From positions 868,001-932,000 of the forward strand of contig CAWGOF010000003.1 in assembly GCA_963824225.1 (NCBI GenBank): DNA of 64,000 nt, given 5' to 3'. The DNA comes from CAWGOF01 sp963824225. GTDB lineage: Bacteria; Acidobacteriota; Polarisedimenticolia; Polarisedimenticolales; Polarisedimenticolaceae. Below are positions 19,479-27,032 of this stretch, one piece after another; position 1 is the first letter of the stretch; each line of letters begins with the position of its first letter. The notes below the pieces were generated by a model. That model was not told the origin of the DNA and did no database searches. It saw only the letters and a program-made list of their open reading frames with translations. The position numbers were made by a program, and so were the translations under genes.

Positions 19479-19961
19479 CTACAGGAATGGCGCCGCCTCG
19501 GGTAGTGCCTTGCAAAGCGCGGCCGCGATCTGACCCTGACCGCTCAACAGCTCGAAGTCCGAGAACTCGAACCCTGGCCCGACCGCGCAGCTCACGAGTG
19601 TGTAGCTGCCGAGCGAGCGTGCCGCCTGCCACCACGTCGCCGGCACGCAGCGCACCGGCTCCTGTTCGGGGCCGAGCGGGCCGAGCCGAGCGCGCTCGAG
19701 CCGAAGCTCGTCCGGCGGCATCAACAGCAGCTCGAGCGACGCGCCCTCGCAGTGGTGCCAGAGCTCGTCCGAGCGCACGCGATGCCAGCGACTGATGGCG
19801 CCTTCCGGGAGCAGAAAGTAGATCGACGTCAGCGCCGCTCGAGCACCCCGCCCATCCGCGGGCTCGACGCCGAGTCGCCCACGCCAAATCTCCCGGTAGT
19901 AGCCGCCCTCGGGGTGACGCACGAGCTGCAGGTCTAGTAGGAGCTCCGCGACGCGTTCCAC
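19479..19961 (-). CDS. Cupin domain protein, DUF985 family
   Basis: 160 residues. The match to the DUF985 (cupin_5) family is clear: RHPEGGYYREIWR at the N-terminus, then TSIYFLLPEGAISRWHRVRSDELWHHCEG, carrying the histidines and glutamate that line the cupin barrel, and VPATWWQAA and CAVGPGFEFSDFEL near the C-terminus. Members are small double-stranded beta-helix proteins of unknown ligand; some bind sugars or nucleotides. The GTG start lies one nt after the stop of the SnoaL-like gene, so the two are co-transcribed. The 3' end is convergent with copy 3 of the VWFA-like genes. Confidence 0.85.
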   Translation of the reverse strand: MERVAELLLDLQLVRHPEGGYYREIWRGRLGVEPADGRGARAALTSIYFLLPEGAISRWHRVRSDELWHHCEGASLELLLMPPDELRLERARLGPLGPEQEPVRCVPATWWQAARSLGSYTLVSCAVGPGFEFSDFELLSGQGQIAAALCKALPEAAPFL

Positions 19962-19962
19962 T

Positions 19963-20340
19963 TCAGAACATGCCGAGCTCGTTGACGCACGGATCGGGAA
20001 CCTGCTGCCCGACGTCCCATAGCTCCACCACGCGACCGCCCTCGAAGCGGAAGATGTGGACGACCGCCGCTCCGCGGTCGCCGGGCGTCTGACGTACGTG
20101 CGACAGGACGGCCACGCGATCGCCGTCCTCGAGCGCGAACTGGACGTCGAGAACCTTGTTTGGGGTCTGCGCCTCGTTCTGCTCCATCGCCGCCATCAGC
20201 GAGGGCGCGTCGCCGCGAAAGTAAGGATTGTGGTGCTTGAACCCGGGTCCGACGTGCTTGCGATACGCCTCGCGCACCTTGCCCGAGGCAACGAGCGTCA
20301 GGAACTCGACCGCAGCGTCTTTCGGGGAGTCAGCGGCCAT
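19963..20340 (-). CDS. SnoaL/NTF2-like protein
   Basis: 125 residues with the cone-fold pattern of SnoaL-like polyketide cyclases and ester cyclases: an N-terminal helix (DAAVEFLTLVASGKVREAY), KHHNPYFRGDAPSLMAAM and a curved sheet ending HIFRFEGGRVVELWDVGQ. Close relatives in many bacteria are annotated only as nuclear transport factor 2 family; a catalytic role is not established. The ATG at 20340 is chosen because AAGGAGG sits six nt upstream; an ATG two codons earlier would abut that site. It is divergent from the toxin-antitoxin pair. Confidence 0.85.
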   Translation of the reverse strand: MAADSPKDAAVEFLTLVASGKVREAYRKHVGPGFKHHNPYFRGDAPSLMAAMEQNEAQTPNKVLDVQFALEDGDRVAVLSHVRQTPGDRGAAVVHIFRFEGGRVVELWDVGQQVPDPCVNELGMF

Positions 20341-20391
20341 CGTCATCCTCCTTGAGTCGCCTCCAGACTCCAGTCTACGCCGCGGGCCTGC

Positions 20392-20427
20392 TTGACGGGG
20401 ACCGCTCGCCCAACATATCTTGTTGGG
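20392..20427 (+). promoter_or_regulatory. Promoter and operator of the Xre/RES toxin-antitoxin operon
   Basis: TTGACG (20392-20397) and TATCTT (20416-20421) are separated by 18 nt, a good vegetative promoter. A perfect inverted repeat CCCAACA-tatct-TGTTGGG (20409-20427) covers the -10 box. Transcription would begin close to the ATG at 20430, so the message is probably leaderless. The repeat is the obvious binding site for the antitoxin encoded next, giving autoregulation. Confidence 0.7.
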
Positions 20428-20429
20428 TG

Positions 20430-20840
20430 ATGAAGAGCGCACGTCGCCAGCGCGTCGTCTACCGGGCCACGGCGTCGAGACGCCCGCCCCGCGTGTCCGA
20501 GACGGACGCGGCCGAGTGGCAGCTCGGCGAGCGCCTCGAGCGGTTGATTGCGACGCTCGGGAGCAATCGCGTGGCCGAGATCCTGGGGGTCAGTGCGTCC
20601 CAGCCCTCGCGCTGGCGCAGCGGCACCGAGCGCATGAGCCCGCAGAGTCAGAGGCGCGTGCTCGATCTCGACTACGTGATGGCCCGGGTGCTCCAGCTCT
20701 TCCCGCGCGAGCAGGCGGAGATCTGGCTCACATCCCACAACGCCCACCTAGGAGCACGGCCAATCGATGTCCTGTGCCTGCGCGGAGTTGGGCCTGTCAT
20801 CGCCGCGGCCGATGCCGAGGCCCAAGGGGCCTACGCCTGA
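20430..20840 (+). CDS. Antitoxin of RES-Xre type (MbcA/ParS-like)
   Basis: 136 residues. The N-terminal half is a helix-turn-helix of the Xre/MbcA kind (ERLIATLGSNRVAEILGVSA followed by SQPSRWRSGTERM). The C-terminal half is the toxin-binding domain with the family pattern AEIWLTSHNAHLGARPIDVL and the terminal GAYA, which in characterised systems inserts into the toxin active site. The longer frame from 20352 is rejected because the promoter and operator lie inside it. There is no Shine-Dalgarno, which fits a leaderless start. The stop overlaps the toxin gene. Confidence 0.9.
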   Translation: MKSARRQRVVYRATASRRPPRVSETDAAEWQLGERLERLIATLGSNRVAEILGVSASQPSRWRSGTERMSPQSQRRVLDLDYVMARVLQLFPREQAEIWLTSHNAHLGARPIDVLCLRGVGPVIAAADAEAQGAYA

Positions 20841-21391
20841 CCGGAGTCCGTCTCTATCGCGTCTTCCCGTGGCTCGAGCAGGCCGGTGCGAGAGAGCGCG
20901 GGCACGCGCTCCACGTGGCACCGATCCAAGGTGCGGGTCGCGTGGACAACCCCGAGCACTACCGGGTGCTGTACGCGTCCGACTCGCCGGTCGGGGCGAT
21001 CGCCGAGGCGTTCGGCGGCCACGGTGTCTGGACCGACCAGCTCTTCGACGGGCGACCCGAGCTCCCCGGGAGCCGCACCGCGCTGGCCGAGATCGCAACG
21101 CGCGACCTGCGAGCGCTCGACCTCGACGAACCGGAAGCGCTCGTCGCGCGCGAGCTGCGGCCGTCACGCGTCGTGACCCGGGATCGGAGGGTGACCCAGG
21201 CCTGGGCGCTCGACATCTACCGCGAGCGGCGCTGGGCCGGCGTGCGCTGGTGGAGCTACTACGAGCCGAGCTTCGGGTCCTACGGCATCTGGGACGCGCG
21301 CGGCATGCGGGTCCGTGCCGTCACTCCGCTCGAACGGGAGCATGGCGCGGTTCGGGAAGCGGCGAGCCTCCTCGCCCGGCCGTGGAACTGA
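20837..21391 (+). CDS. RES-domain toxin
   Basis: 184 residues. RES toxins are ADP-ribosyltransferase-like enzymes that degrade NAD+ and arrest growth. The core RES features are present: RLYRVFPW at the N-terminus, then GAGRVDNPEHYRVLYASDSPVGAIAEAF with the conserved Arg, Tyr and Glu, and WWSYYEPSFGSYGIWD near the end. No ATG, GTG or TTG lies in frame upstream of the domain. The first usable codon is a CTG whose last two bases form the antitoxin stop (CTGA), with AAGGGG about 10 nt upstream. A CTG start coupled to antitoxin translation is therefore proposed. A single-base error in the junction is the alternative. Confidence 0.85.
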   Translation: MTGVRLYRVFPWLEQAGARERGHALHVAPIQGAGRVDNPEHYRVLYASDSPVGAIAEAFGGHGVWTDQLFDGRPELPGSRTALAEIATRDLRALDLDEPEALVARELRPSRVVTRDRRVTQAWALDIYRERRWAGVRWWSYYEPSFGSYGIWDARGMRVRAVTPLEREHGAVREAASLLARPWN

Positions 21392-21399
21392 AAGCTACA

Positions 21400-21792
21400 G
21401 GCGCTCGATCCTCGACCAAGCACGCGCTCACGTTGGCACGGGCGTGTCGGTATTCCAGAGCTCCCATGCGATGGGCCACGTGTCTCCGTGCCGCTTCCGA
21501 CACACGATGTGGGAAGCGCGCAGCGTACACGAGTGAAGCCTCTTGGGCCGCCGTGCCCTCCTGAATGCCTCGGTCGGGCCCGCCCCACGATTGCCGGAGC
21601 GTAGACCGCGATGGCGACCGAGGAGGTTGTGCCTAGGTTCCGGGAGTGCGTCGTCCTGGGATCCGAGAGCCAGATGAGCTGAAGCGCGGGCGTCCAAACA
21701 TGGGACTGGCCCTTGCGGACCGTGGCGATGGCACAGAGCGTCGAGGCCTCGAGCAGCGAGCACACGATCAACCGATCGGACCGCCTGATCAT
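21400..21792 (-). pseudogene. FMN-binding split-barrel (pyridoxamine phosphate oxidase family) protein, frameshifted
   Basis: Two frames together read as one protein of the split-barrel flavin family. The first frame from the ATG at 21792 gives LLEASTLCAIATVRKGQSHV, then LIWLSDPRTTHSRNLGTTSS and VAIAVYAPAI. After one extra base near 21590 the next frame gives WGGPDRGIQEGTAAQEASLV followed by YAARFP. This matches the usual family order (STL..IATV, FLSDP..RHARNL, AVYD...WGGPDRGIQ, YAARFP). The C-terminal boundary is unclear. Base composition is lower in GC than the neighbours. It could be a decayed gene, or an intact gene with one consensus insertion. It is convergent with the RES toxin. Confidence 0.6.
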
Positions 21793-21810
21793 GCCTCTAG
21801 GCCGCCGTAT

Positions 21811-22350
21811 TCAGCTGCCGTTGTGGACGCGCGTCACCAAGTAGACGGCCACGATCACCATCGGGATGGCGACGAACCGATGTTGCGGGAACAGATACCA
21901 CGCCGAAAGTACGAGAACGGTCCGCGCGATTCCATGAAACAGCCCGACCCAATGCTGGATCATCCAGGAAAAGGGCACCCACATGAGCCCGGCGAGAATC
22001 CCGACCGTGAGGGGGAGCGAAGTCGGCTCGATCAGGAAGAACGGAATGGCGATCGCAAAGACGAGCCAGGCCATGACGATCGTATAGAAGAACAGCTGGT
22101 CGAACGCATTCTTGGGCCGCGTCTTTCCCAGGAGATCCTCCCCCAGCAAGCGCGCCACCACGAGGCCCAAGCCAAAGATCGAGCCGGTGGCGATGAACAG
22201 GACCCAAGCGGCCAGCTCGACCGGCAAGAACGCACCGCAGACTCCGATGACGAGCCAGGCGATGGTGCCGGCGACCGGCATGGCAAGGAAGCGGTTGCTC
22301 GCGAACTCCGCGAGTTGCTCATCGAGCGATCGGGCAGCCGTTTCTGTCAT
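21811..22350 (-). CDS. Hypothetical multi-pass membrane protein
   Basis: 179 residues with about six hydrophobic helices separated by short loops: an N-terminal cytoplasmic stretch (TETAARSLDEQLAEF), then helices including VAGTIAWLVIGVCGAFLP, VLFIATGSIFGLGLVVARLL, LFFYTIVMAWLVFAIAIPFF and a last VAIPMVIVAVYLV. No catalytic motif is seen. It is not assigned to a named family with confidence. Its ATG overlaps the stop of the DUF2784 gene, and that gene in turn overlaps the GNAT gene, so the three are one transcription unit. Confidence 0.75.
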   Translation of the reverse strand: MTETAARSLDEQLAEFASNRFLAMPVAGTIAWLVIGVCGAFLPVELAAWVLFIATGSIFGLGLVVARLLGEDLLGKTRPKNAFDQLFFYTIVMAWLVFAIAIPFFLIEPTSLPLTVGILAGLMWVPFSWMIQHWVGLFHGIARTVLVLSAWYLFPQHRFVAIPMVIVAVYLVTRVHNGS

Positions 22351-22736
22351 GGAGCTTCGCCTCCCGGCCGGCCAGGTGCCGTCCGCTTCGAGCGCAGAAT
22401 CACCGCGTAAACGAGCGCGTTGGCTAGAAGAACGAACGCCCCCAACGCGTACTGGAGTCCGCGCGGGAGAGACGCTGGATACAGGACTGGGATGACGTAG
22501 TGTTCGACGAAGCTCGATGAGTACCCGGCGCTACCGCCCCGAGTCCGCAGGCTGTTCTCGAGGGGCGTGAGCGGACAGACCCAGCCGGCGAACTCGACCC
22601 ACGCGCCCCAGGCTACGGCCGGCAGATGCACCCAGGCGACCCGCGGCCAGCGCAGCACCAGGATCCCCCCGAACACCACGAACAGCACGAAAGCTCCGTG
22701 AAGGACAACGGTGACGTCGGCGAGGATTCGAAACAT
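22347..22736 (-). CDS. DUF2784 family membrane protein
   Basis: 129 residues, four hydrophobic segments. It matches the DUF2784 pattern: MFRILADVTVVLHGAFVLFV at the start, WPRVAWVHLPAVAWGAWVEF, the conserved CPLTPLENSLR, and GYSSSFVEHYVIPVLYP. No biochemical function is known for the family. The ATG is nested in the stop of the upstream GNAT gene (TAATG) and the stop overlaps the next ATG (ATGA), so translation is coupled through all three genes. Confidence 0.88.
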   Translation of the reverse strand: MFRILADVTVVLHGAFVLFVVFGGILVLRWPRVAWVHLPAVAWGAWVEFAGWVCPLTPLENSLRTRGGSAGYSSSFVEHYVIPVLYPASLPRGLQYALGAFVLLANALVYAVILRSKRTAPGRPGGEAP

Positions 22737-23182
22737 TAGAGACGCTTCGATAGGAGCTGTCGGTCCGCGTCTCGAAACCCCTGGCGGCGATACACGGCCT
22801 GGCCGGCTTCGTTCGCGCGCCCGACCTCGAGGTGCAGGGCCCGAACGCCCAAGGCCCGGCACTCTCGCTCCACGGCCTCGAGAACGCGCGTGCCGAGGCC
22901 TGCTCCTCGAAACGGGGGTTGAATAAAGAGGTCATCGATGAAGGCATCGCGCCCGTAGAACTCGAGACTGAAACCGAAGGTGACCGCGATGTAGCCGACA
23001 GGCTGCTCGAGGCTCAAGATGAGCCACAAGCGACCAAGGCTCGCGTCCTCGATCAACGTCTCGAGCGCGGCGCGGGCCAGCGTCGCATCCAGCGGGTAGC
23101 CGGACTCGGCGTAGAACTCGCCCATCAGGGACGCGACGAGCGCGAGGTCATCGGCTCGAGCGAGGCGAATCGGGGAAACCAT
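22736..23182 (-). CDS. GNAT family N-acetyltransferase
   Basis: 148 residues with the GNAT fold order: IRLARADDLALVASLMGEFY (beta1-alpha1), GYIAVTFGFSLEFYGRDAFI (beta4), DDLFIQPPFRGAGLGTRVLE with the acetyl-CoA pyrophosphate loop RGAGLG, and ALHLEVGRANEAGQAVYRRQGF. The acceptor substrate cannot be told from sequence; relatives act on small amines, amino acids or aminoglycosides. It is first in a three-gene overlapping unit with two membrane proteins. The ATG start is the only plausible one. Confidence 0.88.
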   Translation of the reverse strand: MVSPIRLARADDLALVASLMGEFYAESGYPLDATLARAALETLIEDASLGRLWLILSLEQPVGYIAVTFGFSLEFYGRDAFIDDLFIQPPFRGAGLGTRVLEAVERECRALGVRALHLEVGRANEAGQAVYRRQGFRDADRQLLSKRL

Positions 23183-23223
23183 GTCCGGTCCGGATACTAA
23201 CCCGGCACCGGCAGCGGTATGCC

Positions 23224-24253
23224 TCAGATCGCTTGGCGGGCGATGCGCTGGGCCAGGGCGTCGACCGCGTCGGCGTCGAGCCGGTCGCCGCGGAGCTCGG
23301 TCAGGCGGAGCAGGGCTTCGCCCGACGAGAGGGGGCGGGTCAGCCTCGTCGTGGTCATGCCGTCGTAGACCTCGGCCACGGCCAGGATGCGCGCGGCCAT
23401 CGGCACGGCGTCGCCGCGGACGCCGTAGTAGCCCTGGCCGTCCGGCTGCTCGTGGTGGTGCAGGATCACGTTGGCGACGCCGTCGTCGCAGCTCAGCTGG
23501 CGCAGGAGCGCAGCTCCGCGTCGCGGGTGGGTGCGGATCATCGAGCGCTGGCCCTCGTCGAGCGGGGCGCGCTGGTGCAACACCTCGACCGGCACGGCGA
23601 CCTTGCCGATGTCGTGCAGCATCGCCGCGCGCAGGAGCGTCGTCATCTCCTGGTCGCCCAGCTCGAGCGGCTCGGCCATCGTCGCGCAGAGGGCCGTGAC
23701 GCGCTCGGCGTGCCCGGGGGCGAACGCGTCGCGGCGGTCGGCCCAGCGTCCGACGCGGCCCGCGACCTCGCCATAGGCGCCGAGCGTACGCTCGGACGCG
23801 CCGTCCGTGCCGAAGAATCGGGCCAGCCTGTTGCCTATCCCGCCTCTCGGCGGCGCGAGCGGACGCTCGTCCGGCGCGCTGGCGCAGCCGAGCACGACGC
23901 GGCGCACGCGGGCCAGGGCCTCGATGCGCCCGAGCAGCTCGGCGCACTCGAACGGGGTGAGGATGCGATCGACGAGCCGGTCGTCCAGGTCGACTTCGCG
24001 GTCGAGATCGTCGCCGTGCTGGATCAACGAGCAGCGGAGGCGGGAACCCGCGGCTCTTGCCCGCGGCTTCGGCCAGGATCGCGCTCGTCGCGTCGGCCGG
24101 GGCGATGACGACCTCGGGGAGGACGCGCGATTCGAGCTCGCCCCAGCCCTCGGTCCCCAGGTGGACGTCGACCTGGTGGCCGCCTTGGCGCAGGATCCGG
24201 CTCACCTCGCGCACGCGCTCGCGCTCGGGGCCGACGACCAGAACTCGGGCCAC
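23224..24253 (-). CDS. HD-GYP domain protein with pseudo-receiver N-terminus (one frameshift)
   Basis: Read as one gene with a single extra base near 24029. The N-terminal segment (ARVLVVGPERERVREVSRIL, then LPEVVIAPADATSA) has the shape of a response-regulator receiver but lacks the acidic pair and the phospho-accepting aspartate. The C-terminal domain has HD-GYP hallmarks: GHAERVTALCATMAEPLELG, LLRAAMLHDIGKVAVP and HHHEQPDGQGYYG. The last motif has GYY where GYP is usual. HD-GYP enzymes hydrolyse cyclic di-GMP, or in some cases other cyclic dinucleotides. The GTG at 24253 has GGGGAGAG upstream. If the frameshift is real, the HD-GYP part could only start from a TTG at 24027 without a ribosome site. 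Confidence 0.78.
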
Positions 24254-24319
24254 CTCGGGCTCTCCCCTCCCCCCGAACACCTCTCCCCGGCCGGAATGTA
24301 GGGTCCGATTACGGAGATG

Positions 24320-25270
24320 TCACGGGCCGAGGAAGTCCAGCGCTGCTCGGGCGGCCCAGAACGGCTCGGGCCCCCGGCTCCAGTAACCGCAGTGTCCGCC
24401 GTTCTTGGGATGGACGAAGGACAGCCGGCTCAGGCCATGGTGCGGCGTGAAGATCTCGACCGGGACGATCGGATCGTTGGCCGCCGAGAGGACGAGCGTC
24501 CTACGTGCGATCTGCTGCAGGGTCGGTGCCGCGCTCGCCTGCTCGTAGTAGGTCGCGCTCGACGCGTAGCCGCCGTCGGGCGCGGTGAACAGCTCGTCGA
24601 AGCGCCGGATCGTCCGGGCCCGGCCCAGGCGCTCGATGCCCGGAACCGCACGGATCGCCGCCACGCGCTTGAGCTGCTCGCGCAGCTTGCGCACGTAGTG
24701 CGCGTGATAGACGAAGTTGCGCGGCCGCTCGATCGAGCGCGCGCAGGCCGCGAGGTCGATCGGCGGGTTGATCGCCGCCAGGGCGTCGAGCCTGCAGTCG
24801 GCGGCGGCACGGCCGGCGTAGCGCAAGAGCATGTTGCCGCCCAGCGAGAACGCGACGGCGAGGAACGGGCGCGGGTGGTGTTGCGCAGCGAGCGCGTCGA
24901 GCACGGCGGCCACGTCCTCGCTCTGACCCGCGTTGTAGAGCGTCTGCGCCAGGCGCTCGGTTCCGCCGCACGTGCGCAGGTTCATGCGCGCGGTCGTGAG
25001 CCCGCGGGCCCAGGCCGCCTGCGCCGTGCGCAGCACGTAGGACGAGCCGGCCGAGCCGCCCATGCCATGGAGCAGGAGCAGCGTGCCGCGGGGTCGGGCG
25101 GTCGGTCGATCGACCTCGATCTTGACCGCGCTGCCTCGGCCGACGTCGACGACCAGCGGCTCGGCTGCCTCGAGCGTGCGCGGCGGGCGGCGGAGCACCG
25201 GGAAGATCGTCTGCAGGTCGGGCCCCGGGAGCCAGCCTACGGGGCGGAACCCGGACGACCCGTCGTACAT
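24320..25270 (-). CDS. Alpha/beta hydrolase, YheT-type
   Basis: 316 residues of the YheT/Eht1 esterase group. The N-terminal family motif is PGPDLQTIFPVL, followed by LLLLHGMGGSAGSSYV with the oxyanion-hole residues and MNLRTCGGTE. The nucleophile is the serine in VAFSLGGNMLLRYAG; the acid is probably the aspartate in SAANDPIVP and the base the histidine in NGGHCGYWSRG. The substrate is unknown. The ATG lies 8 nt after the stop of the phosphatase gene, so the two are co-transcribed. No clear Shine-Dalgarno precedes it. Confidence 0.88.
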   Translation of the reverse strand: MYDGSSGFRPVGWLPGPDLQTIFPVLRRPPRTLEAAEPLVVDVGRGSAVKIEVDRPTARPRGTLLLLHGMGGSAGSSYVLRTAQAAWARGLTTARMNLRTCGGTERLAQTLYNAGQSEDVAAVLDALAAQHHPRPFLAVAFSLGGNMLLRYAGRAAADCRLDALAAINPPIDLAACARSIERPRNFVYHAHYVRKLREQLKRVAAIRAVPGIERLGRARTIRRFDELFTAPDGGYASSATYYEQASAAPTLQQIARRTLVLSAANDPIVPVEIFTPHHGLSRLSFVHPKNGGHCGYWSRGPEPFWAARAALDFLGP

Positions 25271-25278
25271 CGAGCGGG

Positions 25279-26961
25279 CTACTCGAGGAGCCGGGCCACG
25301 ACGAGCGTCACATCGTCGGCGGGCGGCGCCCCGTCGCTCCACGCGTGGATCTTGTCCAGCACCGCGTCGACGACGGCCGAGGCTTCCTTGTCGCGGTTCG
25401 CTGCGAGCACCTCGGCCAGCCGCGTCTCGCCGAGCTCCTCGCCCGACGGTGCGGCGGCCTCGGTCACGCCGTCGCTGTACACGGCGAGCAAGTCCCCCGG
25501 TCGCAAGTCGGTCGCCTGCTCCTCGTAGCCGATCTCGGGCAAGATCCCGAGCACGGTGCCCTTCCCCGGGAGCAGCTCCGTCTCGCCCGGCGCGCGAACG
25601 ATGATCGGCGGATTGTGGCCGGCGTTGCAGTACACCAGGCGGCCGGATTGCGGGTCGAGCACGCCGAAGAACATCGTGATGAACCGGTTCGTCGGCGAGT
25701 GCGCGGCGACGCTGTGGTCGAGGCGGGACATCAGCGCGGCCAGGTTGCCCGGCTCCTCGGCCAGGATCTGCACACGGGCCTGCAGGTTGCTCATCAACAG
25801 CGCCGCCGACATGCCCTTGCCGGCGACGTCGGCCACGACGATCGCCACGCGGCCGTCCTGGTACGGGATGAAATCGTAGTAGTCGCCGCCGACCGTGCGG
25901 CACGGCGCGTTGTGGCCCGCGAGGTCGAGCTTTGCGATCCGCGGCTGCCCGCGTGGCAGGATCCCGCGCTGGATCTCGGCGGCCTGCTTCAGGTCGACGT
26001 TCCGGCGCTGCTCGCGGCGCTCCATCTCGGCGAACCGCTCGTGCTCGATGCGGATCGCAGCGACGTTCGCCAGCACCGTGAGCAAGTTCAGATCGTCCGG
26101 GCTGAACGACCGAATGAACGACCGCGAGTCGACGTAGATCAGCCCGATCACCCGGTCCTCGGTCTGCAGCGGCACGGCCATCATGGTCTGGATCTGCTGC
26201 TCGCTGATGCTGTGCTGCAGGCGGAACGCGTCGTCGGTCGCCAGGTCGCGCACGAGCACCGAGGCGCGCTCGCGGATCACGCGATCGCGCACCGTCGTGC
26301 TGATCCGGAACCCGTCGCCGTGGACCGCGCGCGAGACGAGCGTCTCGCCCTCGAGGATCATCACCACGCCGCGCTCGGCACCGACCGCTTCGATCGACAG
26401 GCCGAGGATCAGCTCGAACAGCTCGGACAGCGGGCGCTGCCCGGCGAGCTCGCGGCCCGCGCGGACGAGCGCGCGCACGACCGGGCTGCGGAACGCCTGG
26501 CCCCGCGACTCGTCCGAGCGTCCCGGACGGAGCGCGAACTGCAGGGGTGCCGTGGCCTCGCCCGACATCACGCCCTCGAGGCTCGTCATGATCGTCGCCT
26601 CGCGGCGCGGTGCCTCCTCGGCCTCCTCGCCCGGAACGAAGATCACGCTCTCCTGCGCCGCGGCATCGAGGTCGACGACCGAGATCAGCAGGTGTCCTGC
26701 GGCCAGCCGGTCGCCCGGGCTCACCGGCTGCGCGGCCTCGAGGCGCATGCCGTTGCGCAGCGTGCCGTTCTTGCTCCCCAGGTCCTCGGCGATCCAGCCG
26801 TCGCCCGCGCGCGCGAACTGCAGGTGCCGGCGCGACAGGCTCGCGTCCTCCGGATAGCACAGGTCGTTGCTGTGCGCGCGGCCGAGCGTCACGCGCTCGC
26901 CGTCGAGCGGGAACCGGCGCGTCTGGTGGTCCGGAGTGACGACGATCAGCTCGAGCCGCAT
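25279..26961 (-). CDS. FHA-GAF-PP2C (RsbU/SpoIIE-type) serine phosphatase
   Basis: 560 residues with three domains. Residues 1-100: FHA phosphothreonine-binding domain (VTLGRAHSNDLCYPEDASLS followed by RRHLQF, and LGSKNGTLRNG). About 150-330: GAF sensor domain (ELFELILGLSIEAVGAERGV, MMAVPLQTEDRVIGLIYVDS). About 340-560: PP2C-like SpoIIE phosphatase with metal aspartates in VGGDYYDFIP, VADVAGKGMSAALLMS, YSDGVTEAAA and ADDVTLVVA. Such proteins dephosphorylate anti-anti-sigma factors in partner-switch signalling, though no anti-sigma genes are nearby. The ATG at 26961 has GAGGGGTGG upstream; an upstream start at 27045 is rejected. It is divergent from the site-2 protease gene. Confidence 0.93.
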   Translation of the reverse strand: MRLELIVVTPDHQTRRFPLDGERVTLGRAHSNDLCYPEDASLSRRHLQFARAGDGWIAEDLGSKNGTLRNGMRLEAAQPVSPGDRLAAGHLLISVVDLDAAAQESVIFVPGEEAEEAPRREATIMTSLEGVMSGEATAPLQFALRPGRSDESRGQAFRSPVVRALVRAGRELAGQRPLSELFELILGLSIEAVGAERGVVMILEGETLVSRAVHGDGFRISTTVRDRVIRERASVLVRDLATDDAFRLQHSISEQQIQTMMAVPLQTEDRVIGLIYVDSRSFIRSFSPDDLNLLTVLANVAAIRIEHERFAEMERREQRRNVDLKQAAEIQRGILPRGQPRIAKLDLAGHNAPCRTVGGDYYDFIPYQDGRVAIVVADVAGKGMSAALLMSNLQARVQILAEEPGNLAALMSRLDHSVAAHSPTNRFITMFFGVLDPQSGRLVYCNAGHNPPIIVRAPGETELLPGKGTVLGILPEIGYEEQATDLRPGDLLAVYSDGVTEAAAPSGEELGETRLAEVLAANRDKEASAVVDAVLDKIHAWSDGAPPADDVTLVVARLLE

Positions 26962-27032
26962 CCACCCCTCGTTTCGAGGCGTTAGAATATCATCGTGCCG
27001 ACGGGTGAGCGACGCCCGGGTCGGCCGGAACC

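Noticed and set aside
21646..22410. A 254-codon plus-strand frame across 21646-22410
   Set aside because: It is opposite a membrane protein with clean helices on the minus strand and has highly charged, domain-free sequence.
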